Source of the DNA: an uncultured Lachnospiraceae bacterium
GTDB taxonomy: Bacteria; Bacillota; Clostridia; Lachnospirales; Lachnospiraceae
Direction: 5' to 3'
NCBI GenBank assembly: GCA_910577955.1
Contig: CAJTNC010000002.1
Span: forward strand, 121,233 to 185,232
DNA: 64,000 bases
Shown: piece after piece, positions 44,579-54,131 of the stretch
Numbering within the stretch: the stretch's first letter is position 1
Layout of the letters: each line of letters opens with the position of its first letter
The notes under the pieces: generated by a model
Told to the model about the DNA's origin: nothing
Database searches by the model: none
The model's input: the letters and a program-made list of their open reading frames with translations, nothing else
Made by a program: the position numbers and the translations under genes

Positions 44579-44762
44579 TCAATTGTTTATTTTGCTCCTC
44601 TGATACGATGCTCTGGCAAGCATTTCGTCAATTTCTTCCCAATGTTCTTCATACACAAGACCATATTTTTTTACCGTTTACATCTTTTTCAAGGTCAGAA
44701 AGATAAGTGAGCAAATTTTCTAAATTTTCATCCTGCTGGGCAGGAGAAATACATATACTCAT
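44579..44762 (-). pseudogene. 5' relic of a type III methylase (Mod-like) gene, frameshifted
   Basis: A good ribosome site precedes ATG 44762. The first 33 codons ('MSICISPAQQDENLENLL...') run into an A7 tract (minus strand, about 44663-44670), after which the frame stops at 44649. With six A's the frame would continue as 'KKYGLVYEEHWEEIDEMLA' to a stop at 44579. 'YGLVxEEH' is how N-termini of type III-like DNA methylases read from memory of the family. The methylase core is gone. The relic may supply upstream transcription for yhcG. Confidence 0.5.
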
Positions 44763-44816
44763 TTCTTTCTCTCCCTCTGTTTTAATTCATATTTTGATTT
44801 AACAAGCTTTTTAAGT

Positions 44817-45839
44817 TTAGTTGATTTTTGAGTCTTCTACAGTAATATTCTCAAAATCAAAAATCTTAGAATTAGGAACGATAATAATTTTGCCCTGCAC
44901 CTGTTTTATCGTTTCTAAAGCAGTACAATAACTACGCTCTAACATCATTTGTCTATTAGAATCCCTAAACCGAATTTTTTCCTGTCCAGACAAGTGAATA
45001 TTTGCATTTTTATTGATCTATAATACTAAACGATTATCACTGCCTCGTTTCAACCATTCTATAATATAACTCCACCACATTCTGTCTGTATCACCTATAG
45101 AAAGTCCGAATAAACAAATATACTTACTATTATCAATTATCGCTTTCGCTGTTTCAATTTTCCTTTCGCCTAAAGCACTATTTACAGCAGATTTAATTAT
45201 GTAATTTGTCAGTTTTGGATTAACTTTCAGCTTATCATTTAATATCTGCTCATTATTGTCCAATCCTAAAATAAGATCTTCAGATAATTTACCGTGAATA
45301 TGATGCGGCGTCATAATCGTATCATTATACCCTATGTCATTAGCCTTATGGAAACCAAAAGGAATACAATTCTTGTTTGCAATCGATACTATACGGTCAA
45401 GAACATTTGTATAATTAAAAGTAATGAAATAATAATTAATATTATCTTTCGTTGTACTAATTATTCTATGATAATGTTCTTTATCAAGAGCATTAAAATC
45501 TGAAAAGAAATTTAGAATTTTCTTTTGAAATTCTTCTCCGAGCGCCTTTGTATCTTTGATACTTATTCGTTGGCTTTCCGAAAATAAGTATTCTGATAAC
45601 ATTCTTTCTAAAGTACTTTTACTATCGAGAAATTCCTCAATTTGACTTTCATCAATGTCCTTAAGAAATTCCCCCAATCCAATTTCTAAATCAGACCATT
45701 TTTCAAAATCCTCCCTTATAGATTTTGAAAGCAAATCTTTCGGATCACTTTTAATATAGTATGTATAAAAATGTGAATAGCGTGTATTTAATTTTAAGTT
45801 TAAATCAAATCCATTTCCTATCATAAAAGTTATGTTCAT
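44817..45839 (-). pseudogene. abiH-like abortive infection gene interrupted by TAG
   Basis: The 273-codon first part (45018-45839) has the AbiH start 'MNITFMIGNGFDLNL' and 'LFGLSIGDTDRMWWSYII'. It stops at TAG (45018-45020). The same frame then stays open for 66 more codons to TAA (44817-44819), reading 'HLSGQEKIRFRDSNRQMML' and 'VPNSKIFDFENITVED', which looks like real coding sequence. The restored gene would be 340 codons, within the usual AbiH range. It is thus a single-nonsense pseudogene, or encodes a shortened protein. The A/T-rich base use differs from the neighbours and suggests transfer. Confidence 0.75.
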
Positions 45840-45989
45840 TCCTACATCCTGCCTTTATCACTATTGCTTACTTTCCTTCTTTTTAACTTAACATAGAATC
45901 ATGATATCTTCAAGAGACAACCCCTAATCCGCTAATTCCCTTTATGATAAAATGGCATAATTGGCATACAACATTTATCCTCATACAAG

Positions 45990-46022
45990 AAAAAGGTGTA
46001 ACCCCTTCTTTAAGGTTACACC
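45990..46022 (-). terminator. Terminator of the dapA-dapB-fbp operon
   Basis: A perfect 9-bp stem (46014-46022 with 45995-46003) followed on the minus strand by TTTTTC. It lies 10 bases after the fbp stop. Confidence 0.88.
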
Positions 46023-46031
46023 CGCAAAAAA

Positions 46032-47990
46032 TCAGATATCCTTCTCCACCAAACCGCCGTCCCTATAAGCCTGCAGCAGTCCTTCCAGCGCGCGGATCCT
46101 CTCTCTGATCTCCGTGCCGATATCCGTATCGGCCACCCGCAGCCGCTGCCGCATGGTCTCCACGATCACGCTGTCCGAAATAATATCGGATTCCCGTTTG
46201 ATCGCCGCCTCCGTGGACTCAAAAGGCTCATGAGCTACCAGACGCATTCCGTAAGAGTTACAGACTAACGTATATCCGGCGATACCGGTCTTTCCCTGAT
46301 ACGCCTTTGAAAAACCGCCGTCGATGATGAGCAGCTTTCCTCCGCAGCGGATCGGGGACTCTCCCTTTTTCGCCTCCACCGGCACATGTCCGTTGACAAT
46401 ATGGGACTCCCTCAGATCAAGCCCGAATTCTTTCAGAATCTTGTTGATGACATCCTCCCTGTCGAGCAGTCTGTAATACGCGTTCTTCTGCTCCTTATGT
46501 ACCTCTTTATCCGCCACAAAATACCGCTCAAAGGTAGCCATCTTATCCTTTCCGAACACAGGAGACTTTGGTCCGGCCCATATATACCACATGATGTCCT
46601 GCCCTTTCAGCTTCTCCTCCGGATGGTGTTTGGAATAATAGCCTCTTCTGGCATAATGCTCCAGTACATCGTAGAGCGCTTTGCCGCTGTAGTCTTTGCC
46701 GAATAGGTTGACCTTCAGGAAATTTCCCTCCTCATCCATGGGCACACATCCGTGGTAGAGAAGATTGGAATTATACGCCTTATAAAGGCCGCCTTTGGCA
46801 AACAAAAACCGCACATGCTTCTGTAGCTTCTCGCAGTTCATGAAAGCTTTGATCAGCCTTTTCATGATCTCCATCTCTTCCCCCGACAGAGTGTACGGAT
46901 CAGCCGGATTCACTGTCGGAAAATCCATATCCGTCATCTCATATTCTTTTCCCCCTATAAGAACCGTCCCTTTCTCATAATCGATCTTGTCTAAAAGCAG
47001 CCTGTCCTCCATCTCAAAGCAGGGGTTTCTCATGATGATCTGCCCCTCCAGCTTAAACTGCATGATCGTGACCGCTTTGTGCATTCTCGTGTCAAGCGCC
47101 AGATCCTTCGTATTATAGTCATTATTGTAATGAACCCGGAACGCATCGCAGTTCGTATTTTCATAGGTCGTCAACGCAAACGTCGCAAGAGGAATCAGAT
47201 TTATCCCATATCCCTCTTCCAGAGTGGAGAGATTTCCGTATCTGGCAGCCATGCGGATCACATTGCAGATACACGCTGCCTGACCGCTGGCAGCCCCCAT
47301 CCACACTACATCGTGATTGCCCCATTGCACATCCACGGAATGGTATTCACTTAAAGTGTCCAGAATAATATGAGGTCCGGCCCCTCTGTCGTAGACGTCC
47401 CCCACGATATGCAGATGATCGATGACCAGACGTTGAATCAAAAAACTGAGGGCCGTGATAAACTCCGGCGCTCTGTCCAGTCTGATTATCGTGTGTATGA
47501 TTTCATTATAATAAGCTTCCTTATCCAGCAGTTCCGCCTTTTCCGTAATAAGTTCCTCGATGATATAGGCAAAATCTTTGGGCAAAGCTTTCCGCACCTT
47601 GGAGCGGGTATATTTCGACGCCACCCGCTTGGTGATCTGCACCAACCTGTGCAGTGTGATCTTATACCAGTCCTCTATATTATCCTCGTTCTGCAGCACA
47701 ATATCCAGCTTCTCTTTCGGATAATAGATCAATGTAGCAAGAGACTTCTTATCTTTCTCGCTCATCGTATTGCCAAATTCTTCATTGATCTTCCGACGCA
47801 CGGAACCGGAGCCGTTCTTTAAAATGTGATTGAACTGCTCCGATTCCCCGTGAATATCCGTCATGAAATGTTCTGTCCCTTTGGGCAGATTCAGTATCGA
47901 CTGCAGATTGATGATCTCCGTTGAAGCGGATGCAATCGTCGGATACTGATTAGAAAGACTCTTCAAAAAATTCAATTCCAACTCATTCAT
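46032..47990 (-). CDS. fbp: Class III fructose-1,6-bisphosphatase
   Basis: The 652-residue enzyme hydrolyses fructose-1,6-bisphosphate for gluconeogenesis. Metallophosphatase motifs are present: 'HFMTDIHGESEQF', 'VGDVYDRGAGPHIILD', 'WGNHDVVWMGA', and 'IVNGHVPV' near the C-terminus. Length matches the Firmicutes-specific class III. Its start overlaps the dapB stop by eight bases, so it is translationally coupled to a lysine-regulated operon, an unusual pairing. A strong terminator follows. Confidence 0.96.
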   Translation of the reverse strand: MNELELNFLKSLSNQYPTIASASTEIINLQSILNLPKGTEHFMTDIHGESEQFNHILKNGSGSVRRKINEEFGNTMSEKDKKSLATLIYYPKEKLDIVLQNEDNIEDWYKITLHRLVQITKRVASKYTRSKVRKALPKDFAYIIEELITEKAELLDKEAYYNEIIHTIIRLDRAPEFITALSFLIQRLVIDHLHIVGDVYDRGAGPHIILDTLSEYHSVDVQWGNHDVVWMGAASGQAACICNVIRMAARYGNLSTLEEGYGINLIPLATFALTTYENTNCDAFRVHYNNDYNTKDLALDTRMHKAVTIMQFKLEGQIIMRNPCFEMEDRLLLDKIDYEKGTVLIGGKEYEMTDMDFPTVNPADPYTLSGEEMEIMKRLIKAFMNCEKLQKHVRFLFAKGGLYKAYNSNLLYHGCVPMDEEGNFLKVNLFGKDYSGKALYDVLEHYARRGYYSKHHPEEKLKGQDIMWYIWAGPKSPVFGKDKMATFERYFVADKEVHKEQKNAYYRLLDREDVINKILKEFGLDLRESHIVNGHVPVEAKKGESPIRCGGKLLIIDGGFSKAYQGKTGIAGYTLVCNSYGMRLVAHEPFESTEAAIKRESDIISDSVIVETMRQRLRVADTDIGTEIRERIRALEGLLQAYRDGGLVEKDI

Positions 47991-48753
47991 CCGTTTTCCC
48001 CACCACGTCCGCCATCGTATAAAGCCCTGCCGGTTTTCCCGCTATATATTTCGCCGCCTGCAGTGCGCCTTTTGCAAAGACTCCCTTGGAGTAAGCCCTG
48101 TGGGAGAAAGTGATGACTTCGTCTGTCCCCGCAAAGATCACATCGTGATCTCCCACGATCGTGCCGCCCCGGACTGCGGAAATGCCCAGTTCCTTTTTGT
48201 CTCTCTTTTGCCGTACTTTGCTTCTGTCGTAGACATACTCGTACTCTTCCCCCATCTCCTCATTGATCGAATCCGCCAGAGCAAGAGCCGTCCCGCTGGG
48301 TGCATCCACCTTCAGATTATGATGCTTTTCCACGATCTCAATATCAAATCCCGCCGGTGCCAAAGTCGCCGCCGCCTCTCTCAAAAGTTTCATCAACAGA
48401 TTGATGCCTAAAGTCATATTTGCCGAGCGAAGAATCGCCGTTTTCTCAGAGGCCTCCTTCACAGACTCCAGCTGTTCTTTTGAAAGCCCTGTGGTACACA
48501 GCACGCAGGGAATCTTTTTTTCCACACAGTAGCTCAGCAGGGAATCCACCGCTGTGGCCGTTGAAAAATCAATCACCGCATCCGCCGCAATATTGCAATT
48601 ATAAATATCCCGATAAACCGGATACTCTCCGCCCGCCCCCTGCTGGCAGGCATCGATACCCGCCACGATCTTTATATCCTCCTCCTGACTGCACATCTCC
48701 GTAATCATATGTCCCATCTTTCCGTTGCAGCCGTGCAAAATAACCTTTACCAT
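47983..48753 (-). CDS. dapB: 4-hydroxy-tetrahydrodipicolinate reductase DapB
   Basis: DapB reduces the DapA product in lysine and meso-diaminopimelate synthesis. The 256-residue protein has the N-terminal NAD(P) motif 'GCNGKMGHM', the catalytic 'EKHHNLKVDAPSGTAL' with His/Lys, and 'AVRGGTIVGDHDVIF'. It lies 24 bp after dapA and overlaps fbp. Confidence 0.96.
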   Translation of the reverse strand: MVKVILHGCNGKMGHMITEMCSQEEDIKIVAGIDACQQGAGGEYPVYRDIYNCNIAADAVIDFSTATAVDSLLSYCVEKKIPCVLCTTGLSKEQLESVKEASEKTAILRSANMTLGINLLMKLLREAAATLAPAGFDIEIVEKHHNLKVDAPSGTALALADSINEEMGEEYEYVYDRSKVRQKRDKKELGISAVRGGTIVGDHDVIFAGTDEVITFSHRAYSKGVFAKGALQAAKYIAGKPAGLYTMADVVGKTDE

Positions 48754-48777
48754 ATCTGATCCCCCCTTCCTTTGTAA

Positions 48778-49668
48778 TCACTTCATCTCGCAGCCGAATT
48801 CCGCCATTGCTTTCTTTAACATTTCCTCGTGAGCCGGCTCGATCTCCGTCAGCGGCATGCGCAGCCGCCCTGTCCCGAATCCCATGAGTTCCGCGCCCTT
48901 TTTCACAGGGATCGGATTGACCTCACAAAACAGAGCATTTACAAGCGGAATTGCCTTGATCTGCAGCGCCGCGCTCTCCGCCGTCTTTCCGTCAAAATAC
49001 AACTGACAGATATCGTGGGTCTGCTTAGGCGCAACATTGGAGAGTACGGAGATCACACCTTTTCCGCCAAAGGATAAAATCGGCACGATCTGGTCATCAT
49101 TTCCGGAATACACGTCCACTTTTCCATCCGCCAGCGCAAACAGCTTTGCAATCTGTGAAATGTTGCCGCTGGCTTCTTTCACACCCACAATATTCTCCAC
49201 TTCCGTGCACAATTTTACCACCGTTTCCGGCAGAATATTGCAGCCGGTTCTGCTGGGCACATTGTACAAAATGATCGGCAGCTTCACGGAATCCGCAATG
49301 GCCTTATAATGACTGTACAGTCCGTTCTGCGTAGCCTTATTATAATAAGGAGAAACCACAAGCAAAGCGTCCACGCCGCACCTTTCCGCTTCCACAGACA
49401 GATGGATCGCCGTATCGGTGGCATTGGATCCTGTGCCCGCCACCACCGGCACTCTCCCCTTCACCGTCTCCACACAAAACCGGATCGCCTCAATGTGCTC
49501 CTCGATCGTAGTGGTTGCCGACTCTCCCGTGGTTCCCATGACAATGATCGCGTCCGTCGAATTTGCGATCTGATACTCGATCAGCTCCGCAAAAGCTTCA
49601 AAATCGATACTGAAATCCTCTTTAAAGGGTGTGATGATTGCAACTCCTGCTCCTGTAAATACTGACAT
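48778..49668 (-). CDS. dapA: 4-hydroxy-tetrahydrodipicolinate synthase DapA
   Basis: DapA condenses pyruvate with aspartate semialdehyde, the first step to lysine and diaminopimelate. The 296-residue TIM-barrel has 'GTTGESATTT' (pyruvate site), 'YNVPSRTG' (catalytic Tyr/Arg) and the Schiff-base lysine in 'NIVGVKEASGN'. The gene is first in the operon, behind a lysine riboswitch, terminator and consensus promoter. Confidence 0.97.
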   Translation of the reverse strand: MSVFTGAGVAIITPFKEDFSIDFEAFAELIEYQIANSTDAIIVMGTTGESATTTIEEHIEAIRFCVETVKGRVPVVAGTGSNATDTAIHLSVEAERCGVDALLVVSPYYNKATQNGLYSHYKAIADSVKLPIILYNVPSRTGCNILPETVVKLCTEVENIVGVKEASGNISQIAKLFALADGKVDVYSGNDDQIVPILSFGGKGVISVLSNVAPKQTHDICQLYFDGKTAESAALQIKAIPLVNALFCEVNPIPVKKGAELMGFGTGRLRMPLTEIEPAHEEMLKKAMAEFGCEMK

Positions 49669-49740
49669 GTCGTTCCTCCATTCTGATAATCATATCATGC
49701 TGATTGTGATGAGCACGTTTCGTAAGTGTTCCTATTTTAA

Positions 49741-49768
49741 GAAAACGGCCCATATAATATGAGCCGCC
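49741..49768 (-). terminator. Riboswitch-controlled terminator before dapA
   Basis: An about 8-10 bp stem (within 49746-49766) ends in GGGCCG followed by TTTTC on the minus strand. It lies just downstream of the lysine aptamer and about 75 bases before dapA. Confidence 0.8.
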
Positions 49769-49784
49769 ATAAATGACTTCGTTA

Positions 49785-49946
49785 TGATAGCGCCCCATCT
49801 GCCGATGACAGTCATGTACCTCTTAAATACATGCCCAGATAATGTTTTCGCAGCAAAACATCTCTTCGGCGCCCGTTCCTTTCTTCCGCCTTCTCTTGTG
49901 ACTGCCACATCCGACGGTTTACTGATAGCAGGCGCAACCTCTATCT
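49785..49946 (-). promoter_or_regulatory. Lysine riboswitch (L box)
   Basis: On the minus strand the aptamer reads AGATAGAGGTTGCGCC at its 5' end, then CAAGAG, GGAAGAAAGGAACGGG, GCCGAAGAG, ATCTGGGCATG, ACTGTCATCGGC, and closes with GATGGGGCGCTATC. These are the L-box core segments in order, and the ends pair (GATAG with CTATC, GCGCC with GGGCGC). High lysine should favour the terminator and stop dapA-dapB-fbp transcription. Confidence 0.92.
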
Positions 49947-49952
49947 AAAATC

Positions 49953-49981
49953 AATATATCATTTTCTCAATGCCGTGTCAA
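49953..49981 (-). promoter_or_regulatory. dapA operon promoter
   Basis: Perfect TTGACA (49976-49981), 17 bases, TATATT (49953-49958) on the minus strand, directly before the riboswitch. Confidence 0.85.
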
Positions 49982-50029
49982 CGCACCACCGCCAAACAAT
50001 TCACAAAAACAGATTAAATTTGCGGCAAT

Positions 50030-50656
50030 TTACTCTCCCGTCTCCAGTTTGCTGACGGAAACTTCATATGCCACTCTCTTTTCCAGTTCCTCCTCCGTAA
50101 TCTTTTTCATGTATTCTCTGCTCTGGATCCTCCCCCAGATCATACATCTGTCTCCCACCTGAAAAGTATTCGCAAACCTCGCGTTCCTGCCCCAGCAGAT
50201 GCAGGGTATGTAATCCGACTTCCCGTAGGGCCTGTTCACGGCTAACAGCAGATCCGCAATCTCCCTGCCAAGCGGCGTCTTCCGGTAGATCGGTTCCTTA
50301 CAGATAAACCCATCCAGAAAGATCTGGTTTGTCTTCGCATTCTCTTCCATCTCAGAGGTAAAATCGATCTCTCTGGCAAATACGGATAACACCAGTTTAT
50401 TTTTCTTCTCCTCATGCCTGTTGTAAGACCGGAACTGCCCGCCTATACAGACATTTTCTCCGGTATAGTCCTGTGTCACATCTACCAGCCGGTCCGACAC
50501 CATGACAGGGATGATATCCGTGGAATCGGAAAGTCTTTCCACCTCCACATCCATCATATAAAACCCCTCACCGTAGATCTCATGGCTGAAGAAAAAACCG
50601 CTCACGATCTTTCCCATCACCGTTACCTGATTGTTTTCAATTACTTTATCCATCAT
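50030..50656 (-). CDS. Single-stranded DNA-binding-like OB-fold protein
   Basis: The 208-residue protein resembles SSB-type OB folds: 'NNQVTVMGKIVSGFFFSHE' and a second half with 'NQIFLDGFICKEPIYRKTPLG' and 'DYIPCICWGRNARFANTF'. Two OB folds in tandem are likely. It lacks the acidic C-terminal tip of the replicative SSB, so it is a paralogue. Such proteins occur in many Lachnospiraceae but their role is not known. An AAAGGAGG site precedes the start. Confidence 0.7.
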   Translation of the reverse strand: MMDKVIENNQVTVMGKIVSGFFFSHEIYGEGFYMMDVEVERLSDSTDIIPVMVSDRLVDVTQDYTGENVCIGGQFRSYNRHEEKKNKLVLSVFAREIDFTSEMEENAKTNQIFLDGFICKEPIYRKTPLGREIADLLLAVNRPYGKSDYIPCICWGRNARFANTFQVGDRCMIWGRIQSREYMKKITEEELEKRVAYEVSVSKLETGE

Positions 50657-50825
50657 GCTCTTCCTCCTTTGGCGGTATGTCCCGCATATCGCCGTACCCT
50701 TTCTCCGAAAACTGCTTTCGGTCTTTTTTCCTGCCGCAATTCATGAAAACGACAGAATTTGTCTCCGTGTATTACATATATATGCGGAAAAGAGCATAGG
50801 TAGACGTGTAAGGCATCGCACGACA

Positions 50826-50872
50826 AAGGGAACCTCCTCCGGATCACACGGATCCCTCGGAATGGTTCCCTT
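50826..50872 (-). terminator. Two-level hairpin after typA
   Basis: Outer arms AAGGGAACC (50826-50834) and GGTTCCCTT (50864-50872) enclose an inner GGATC/GATCC stem (50841-50845, 50851-50855). It lies 40 bases after the typA stop. The U run is short, so its use as an intrinsic terminator is uncertain. The rest of the 50657-50911 gap shows no gene. Confidence 0.5.
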
Positions 50873-50911
50873 CATAAATAGTACCTATTTTATCTTGCAG
50901 ATAAACTTTGC

Positions 50912-52741
50912 TTACCGTTTCATCGCCGCTCTCTTTCGCAGAGTCGGGTCAAGAATTTTTTTCCGGATCCTGAGAGTTTCCGGCGTCACCTCCAACAATT
51001 CATCCGTATCGATGAAATCAAGAGCCTGTTCCAAACTCATGATCTTCTTCGGCACAAGCCGCAGCGCTTCATCCGCGCTGGAGGAACGAGTGTTAGTCAG
51101 ATGCTTTGTCTTACAGACATTGACCTCAATATCCTCCGTCCTGCCGGTTTGACCGATCACCATGCCCGCATACACCTTCTCGCCGGGTCCGATAAACAGA
51201 GAACCGCGCTCCTGCGCGTTAAAGAGACCGTATGTGATAGCCTCCCCCGCCTCAAAGGCAATCAGAGAACCCTGTTTGCGATACTGGATATCCCCTTTGT
51301 AAGGACCGTATCCCTCAAACTGCGTATTCATGATCCCGTTGCCTCTCGTATCGGTCAGGAAATCCCCTCTGTATCCGATAAGCCCTCTGGAGGGTATGGC
51401 AAATTCCAGCCGCGTGTAACCGCCGGAAGCTCTTCCCATATTCTGCAGTTCTCCCTTTCTAAGACTCAGCTTCTCGATGACTACGCCGGAATACTCCTCC
51501 GGCACATCCACATAGACCGTCTCCATAGGCTCAAGAAGCTTCCCGTTTTCATCCTTTTTGTAGATAACCTCCGCCTTGCTGACGGCGAATTCATAGCCCT
51601 CTCTTCGCATATTTTCGATGAGCACGGACAGATGCAGTTCGCCTCTGCCTGAGACTTTGAAGGAATCTGTGTTCTCCGTCTCCTCCACCCGCAGGGAAAC
51701 ATCCGTATTTAACTCCTTAAAGAGCCTGTCCCTGATATGGCGGCTGGTCACATATTTGCCTTCCTTCCCCGCAAGCGGAGAATCATTGACGATAAAATCC
51801 ATAGCGATAGTCGGTTCGGATATCTTCTGGAAGGGGATCGGCGCCGGATTCTCCGGCGAACACAGCGTATCGCCGATATGGATATCCGTAATGCCGGAAA
51901 TCGCCACAATAGAGCCCACGCCCGCTTCCTTCACTTCCACTTTATTTAAACCGTCGAACTCGGAAAGTTTGCTGATTTTTACTTTTTTCTGTTTTTCTGG
52001 TTCATGGTGGTTGACGATCACCACCTCCTGATTCACCTTCACAACGCCGTTGTCCACTTTACCGACACCGATACGCCCCACATACTCGTTGTAGTCAATG
52101 GTACTGATCAGCACCTGCGTACCTGCCTCGGGATCCCCCTCGGGAGCCGGAATATACTCTAAGATCGTATCAAAAAGCGGCGTCATATCCTTGTTCTTCA
52201 CCGTGATCTGTCTGGTCGCACTGCCGTTTTTTGCGGAAGCATAGACGAAAGGACAATCAAGCTGTTCATCGCTTGCATCAAGCTCCAAAAATAGCTCCAA
52301 CACCTCGTCCTCCACTTCCTTAGGTCTGGCCTCCGGCCTGTCGATCTTGTTGATGCAGACGATTACCGCCAGCTCTAACTCCAACGCCTTTTTGAGCACA
52401 AACTTCGTCTGGGGCATCGGTCCCTCAAAGGCATCCACCACAAGGACTACCCCGTTTACCATCTTCAGTACGCGCTCCACCTCGCCGCCGAAATCCGCAT
52501 GCCCCGGCGTATCGATAATGTTGATCTTTGTATCTTTATAGGTGATCGCAGTATTTTTGGAGAGAATCGTGATCCCCCTCTCCCGCTCAATATCTCCCGA
52601 ATCCATGACCCGCTCCGCCACGGCCTGATTTTCCCGAAATGTACCGCTTTGCTTTAACAACTCGTCCACAAGGGTTGTTTTGCCATGATCCACATGGGCT
52701 ATGATCGCTATATTTCTTACGTCTTCTCTTTTCTGTTTCAT
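50912..52741 (-). CDS. typA: Ribosome-associated GTPase TypA/BipA
   Basis: The 609-residue GTPase binds the ribosome and helps 50S assembly and stress growth. G1 is 'HVDHGKTTL' near residue 16, with 'RERGITI', 'DTPGHADFGGE' and 'NKIDRPEA'. The C-terminal part ends in the BipA-specific domain with 'ARSSSADEALRLVP'-type sequence (here 'NTRSSSADEALRLVP'). Length is standard. Confidence 0.97.
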   Translation of the reverse strand: MKQKREDVRNIAIIAHVDHGKTTLVDELLKQSGTFRENQAVAERVMDSGDIERERGITILSKNTAITYKDTKINIIDTPGHADFGGEVERVLKMVNGVVLVVDAFEGPMPQTKFVLKKALELELAVIVCINKIDRPEARPKEVEDEVLELFLELDASDEQLDCPFVYASAKNGSATRQITVKNKDMTPLFDTILEYIPAPEGDPEAGTQVLISTIDYNEYVGRIGVGKVDNGVVKVNQEVVIVNHHEPEKQKKVKISKLSEFDGLNKVEVKEAGVGSIVAISGITDIHIGDTLCSPENPAPIPFQKISEPTIAMDFIVNDSPLAGKEGKYVTSRHIRDRLFKELNTDVSLRVEETENTDSFKVSGRGELHLSVLIENMRREGYEFAVSKAEVIYKKDENGKLLEPMETVYVDVPEEYSGVVIEKLSLRKGELQNMGRASGGYTRLEFAIPSRGLIGYRGDFLTDTRGNGIMNTQFEGYGPYKGDIQYRKQGSLIAFEAGEAITYGLFNAQERGSLFIGPGEKVYAGMVIGQTGRTEDIEVNVCKTKHLTNTRSSSADEALRLVPKKIMSLEQALDFIDTDELLEVTPETLRIRKKILDPTLRKRAAMKR

Positions 52742-52772
52742 AAATTCTCCTATTCCTAATTACAATTACTTA

Positions 52773-54131
52773 TCACAGGCCTAACAGCGCTGTCGCGATC
52801 TGAAAATATGTCACAAGGGACACCGCATCCACGATCGTTGTAATAAACGGGCTTGCCATCACCGCCGGGTCAAAGCCGACCTTTTTCGCAAGCATCGGCA
52901 GCACACAGCCGATAAACTTTGCGGCAACCAATGTTACCAACAAAGTGAGACATACCACAGCCGCAACCGACACCGAAACTCTGTCAAACCACAACAGTTT
53001 GCAGAAATTCGCAGCCGACAGCGTGAGACCGCAAAGCAGCCCCACTCTGAGTTCTTTCCAGATGACTTTCGGCAGATCCGGAAATTCAACATCATGCAGA
53101 GAAATACTGCGGATGATCGTTACACTGGACTGTCCGCCGGCGTTTCCGCCTGTGTCCATCAGCATGGGAATATAGGCGGTCAGCACCACACATGCGCTCA
53201 ACGCCCCCTCAAAGGCCGTGATGATCCTGCCGGTAAAAGTAGCTGAAATCATCAGCAAAAGCAGCCACGGCATCCTCTTTTTCCACGTCTCAAATACACC
53301 TGTTCTCATATACGGCTTGTCCGTGGGGACGATAGCCGCCATTTTTTCGATATCCTCGGTTGTCTCCTCCTCGATGATATCCACAACGTCATCGACGGTG
53401 ATAATGCCTACCATCCTGTTTTCGTTGTCCACCACCGGCATCGACGTAAAATCGTATTTTTGGAACTGTCTCGCCACTTCCTCCTGATCCATCAGCGTGT
53501 TTAAAGAGATCACATTCTCATGCATCATCTCCCCGATCACCGCTTCGGGCTCACTGAGCAGCAGATAGCGAAGCGCCACCGTACCCACCAATGTGCGCTT
53601 TTTGTCCAGCACATAACAGATATTGATCGTCTCGGAATCCATGCCGGTCTTCCTGATCTTGGCAATGGCATCCTCCACCGTGTAGTCCTCTTTAAAGTCC
53701 ATATACTCCACGGTCATAATACTGCCCGCCGAGTCCTCCGGATAGCGCAGCAGATGATTAATGTCCCGCCTTGTGTCGGGGCTTGCACCGGCAAGCAGCT
53801 TCTTCACCACATTTGCCGGCATCTCCTCCAAAAGATCCACCGCGTCATCGGACATCAGATTGTCGATGATATCCGCCGCATCCCGCTCGGACAAAGAGGT
53901 AATAATAAACTGCTGACTCTCCACTTCCAGATAGGAAAAGACATCAGCAGCCATGCTTTTGGGCAGTATCCGAAACATTTTAAGCAGATCTTTCTCCTCC
54001 ATCTCCTCCATAGCAACGGCAATATCCGCATCGTTTAACTCGGCGGCAAGCTGGCGAAGTCTGGTGTACTGCTTTTCTTCCAGAAGTTTTTCAATCTCCT
54101 GTCTCGTTCTTTCTTCCTGAATCATTTCCAT
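52773..54131 (-). CDS. mgtE: Magnesium transporter MgtE
   Basis: The 452-residue channel has the N-terminal superhelical domain (about 10-130), two CBS domains (about 135-255, 'FTSMPVVDNENRMVGIITVD') that sense magnesium, and five membrane helices (from about 285) with 'DTGGNAGGQSSV' and 'GFDPAVMASPFITTIVD' forming the pore. It is transcribed from a consensus promoter 118 bases upstream, and a 42-codon ORF overlaps its first codons. No M-box riboswitch was found in that short leader. Confidence 0.95.
   Translation of the reverse strand: MEMIQEERTRQEIEKLLEEKQYTRLRQLAAELNDADIAVAMEEMEEKDLLKMFRILPKSMAADVFSYLEVESQQFIITSLSERDAADIIDNLMSDDAVDLLEEMPANVVKKLLAGASPDTRRDINHLLRYPEDSAGSIMTVEYMDFKEDYTVEDAIAKIRKTGMDSETINICYVLDKKRTLVGTVALRYLLLSEPEAVIGEMMHENVISLNTLMDQEEVARQFQKYDFTSMPVVDNENRMVGIITVDDVVDIIEEETTEDIEKMAAIVPTDKPYMRTGVFETWKKRMPWLLLLMISATFTGRIITAFEGALSACVVLTAYIPMLMDTGGNAGGQSSVTIIRSISLHDVEFPDLPKVIWKELRVGLLCGLTLSAANFCKLLWFDRVSVSVAAVVCLTLLVTLVAAKFIGCVLPMLAKKVGFDPAVMASPFITTIVDAVSLVTYFQIATALLGL

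Noticed and set aside
45018..45020. Pyrrolysine or other amber readthrough in abiH
   Set aside because: No structure or gene in the window supports it; a simple nonsense mutation is more likely. Kept as a check only.
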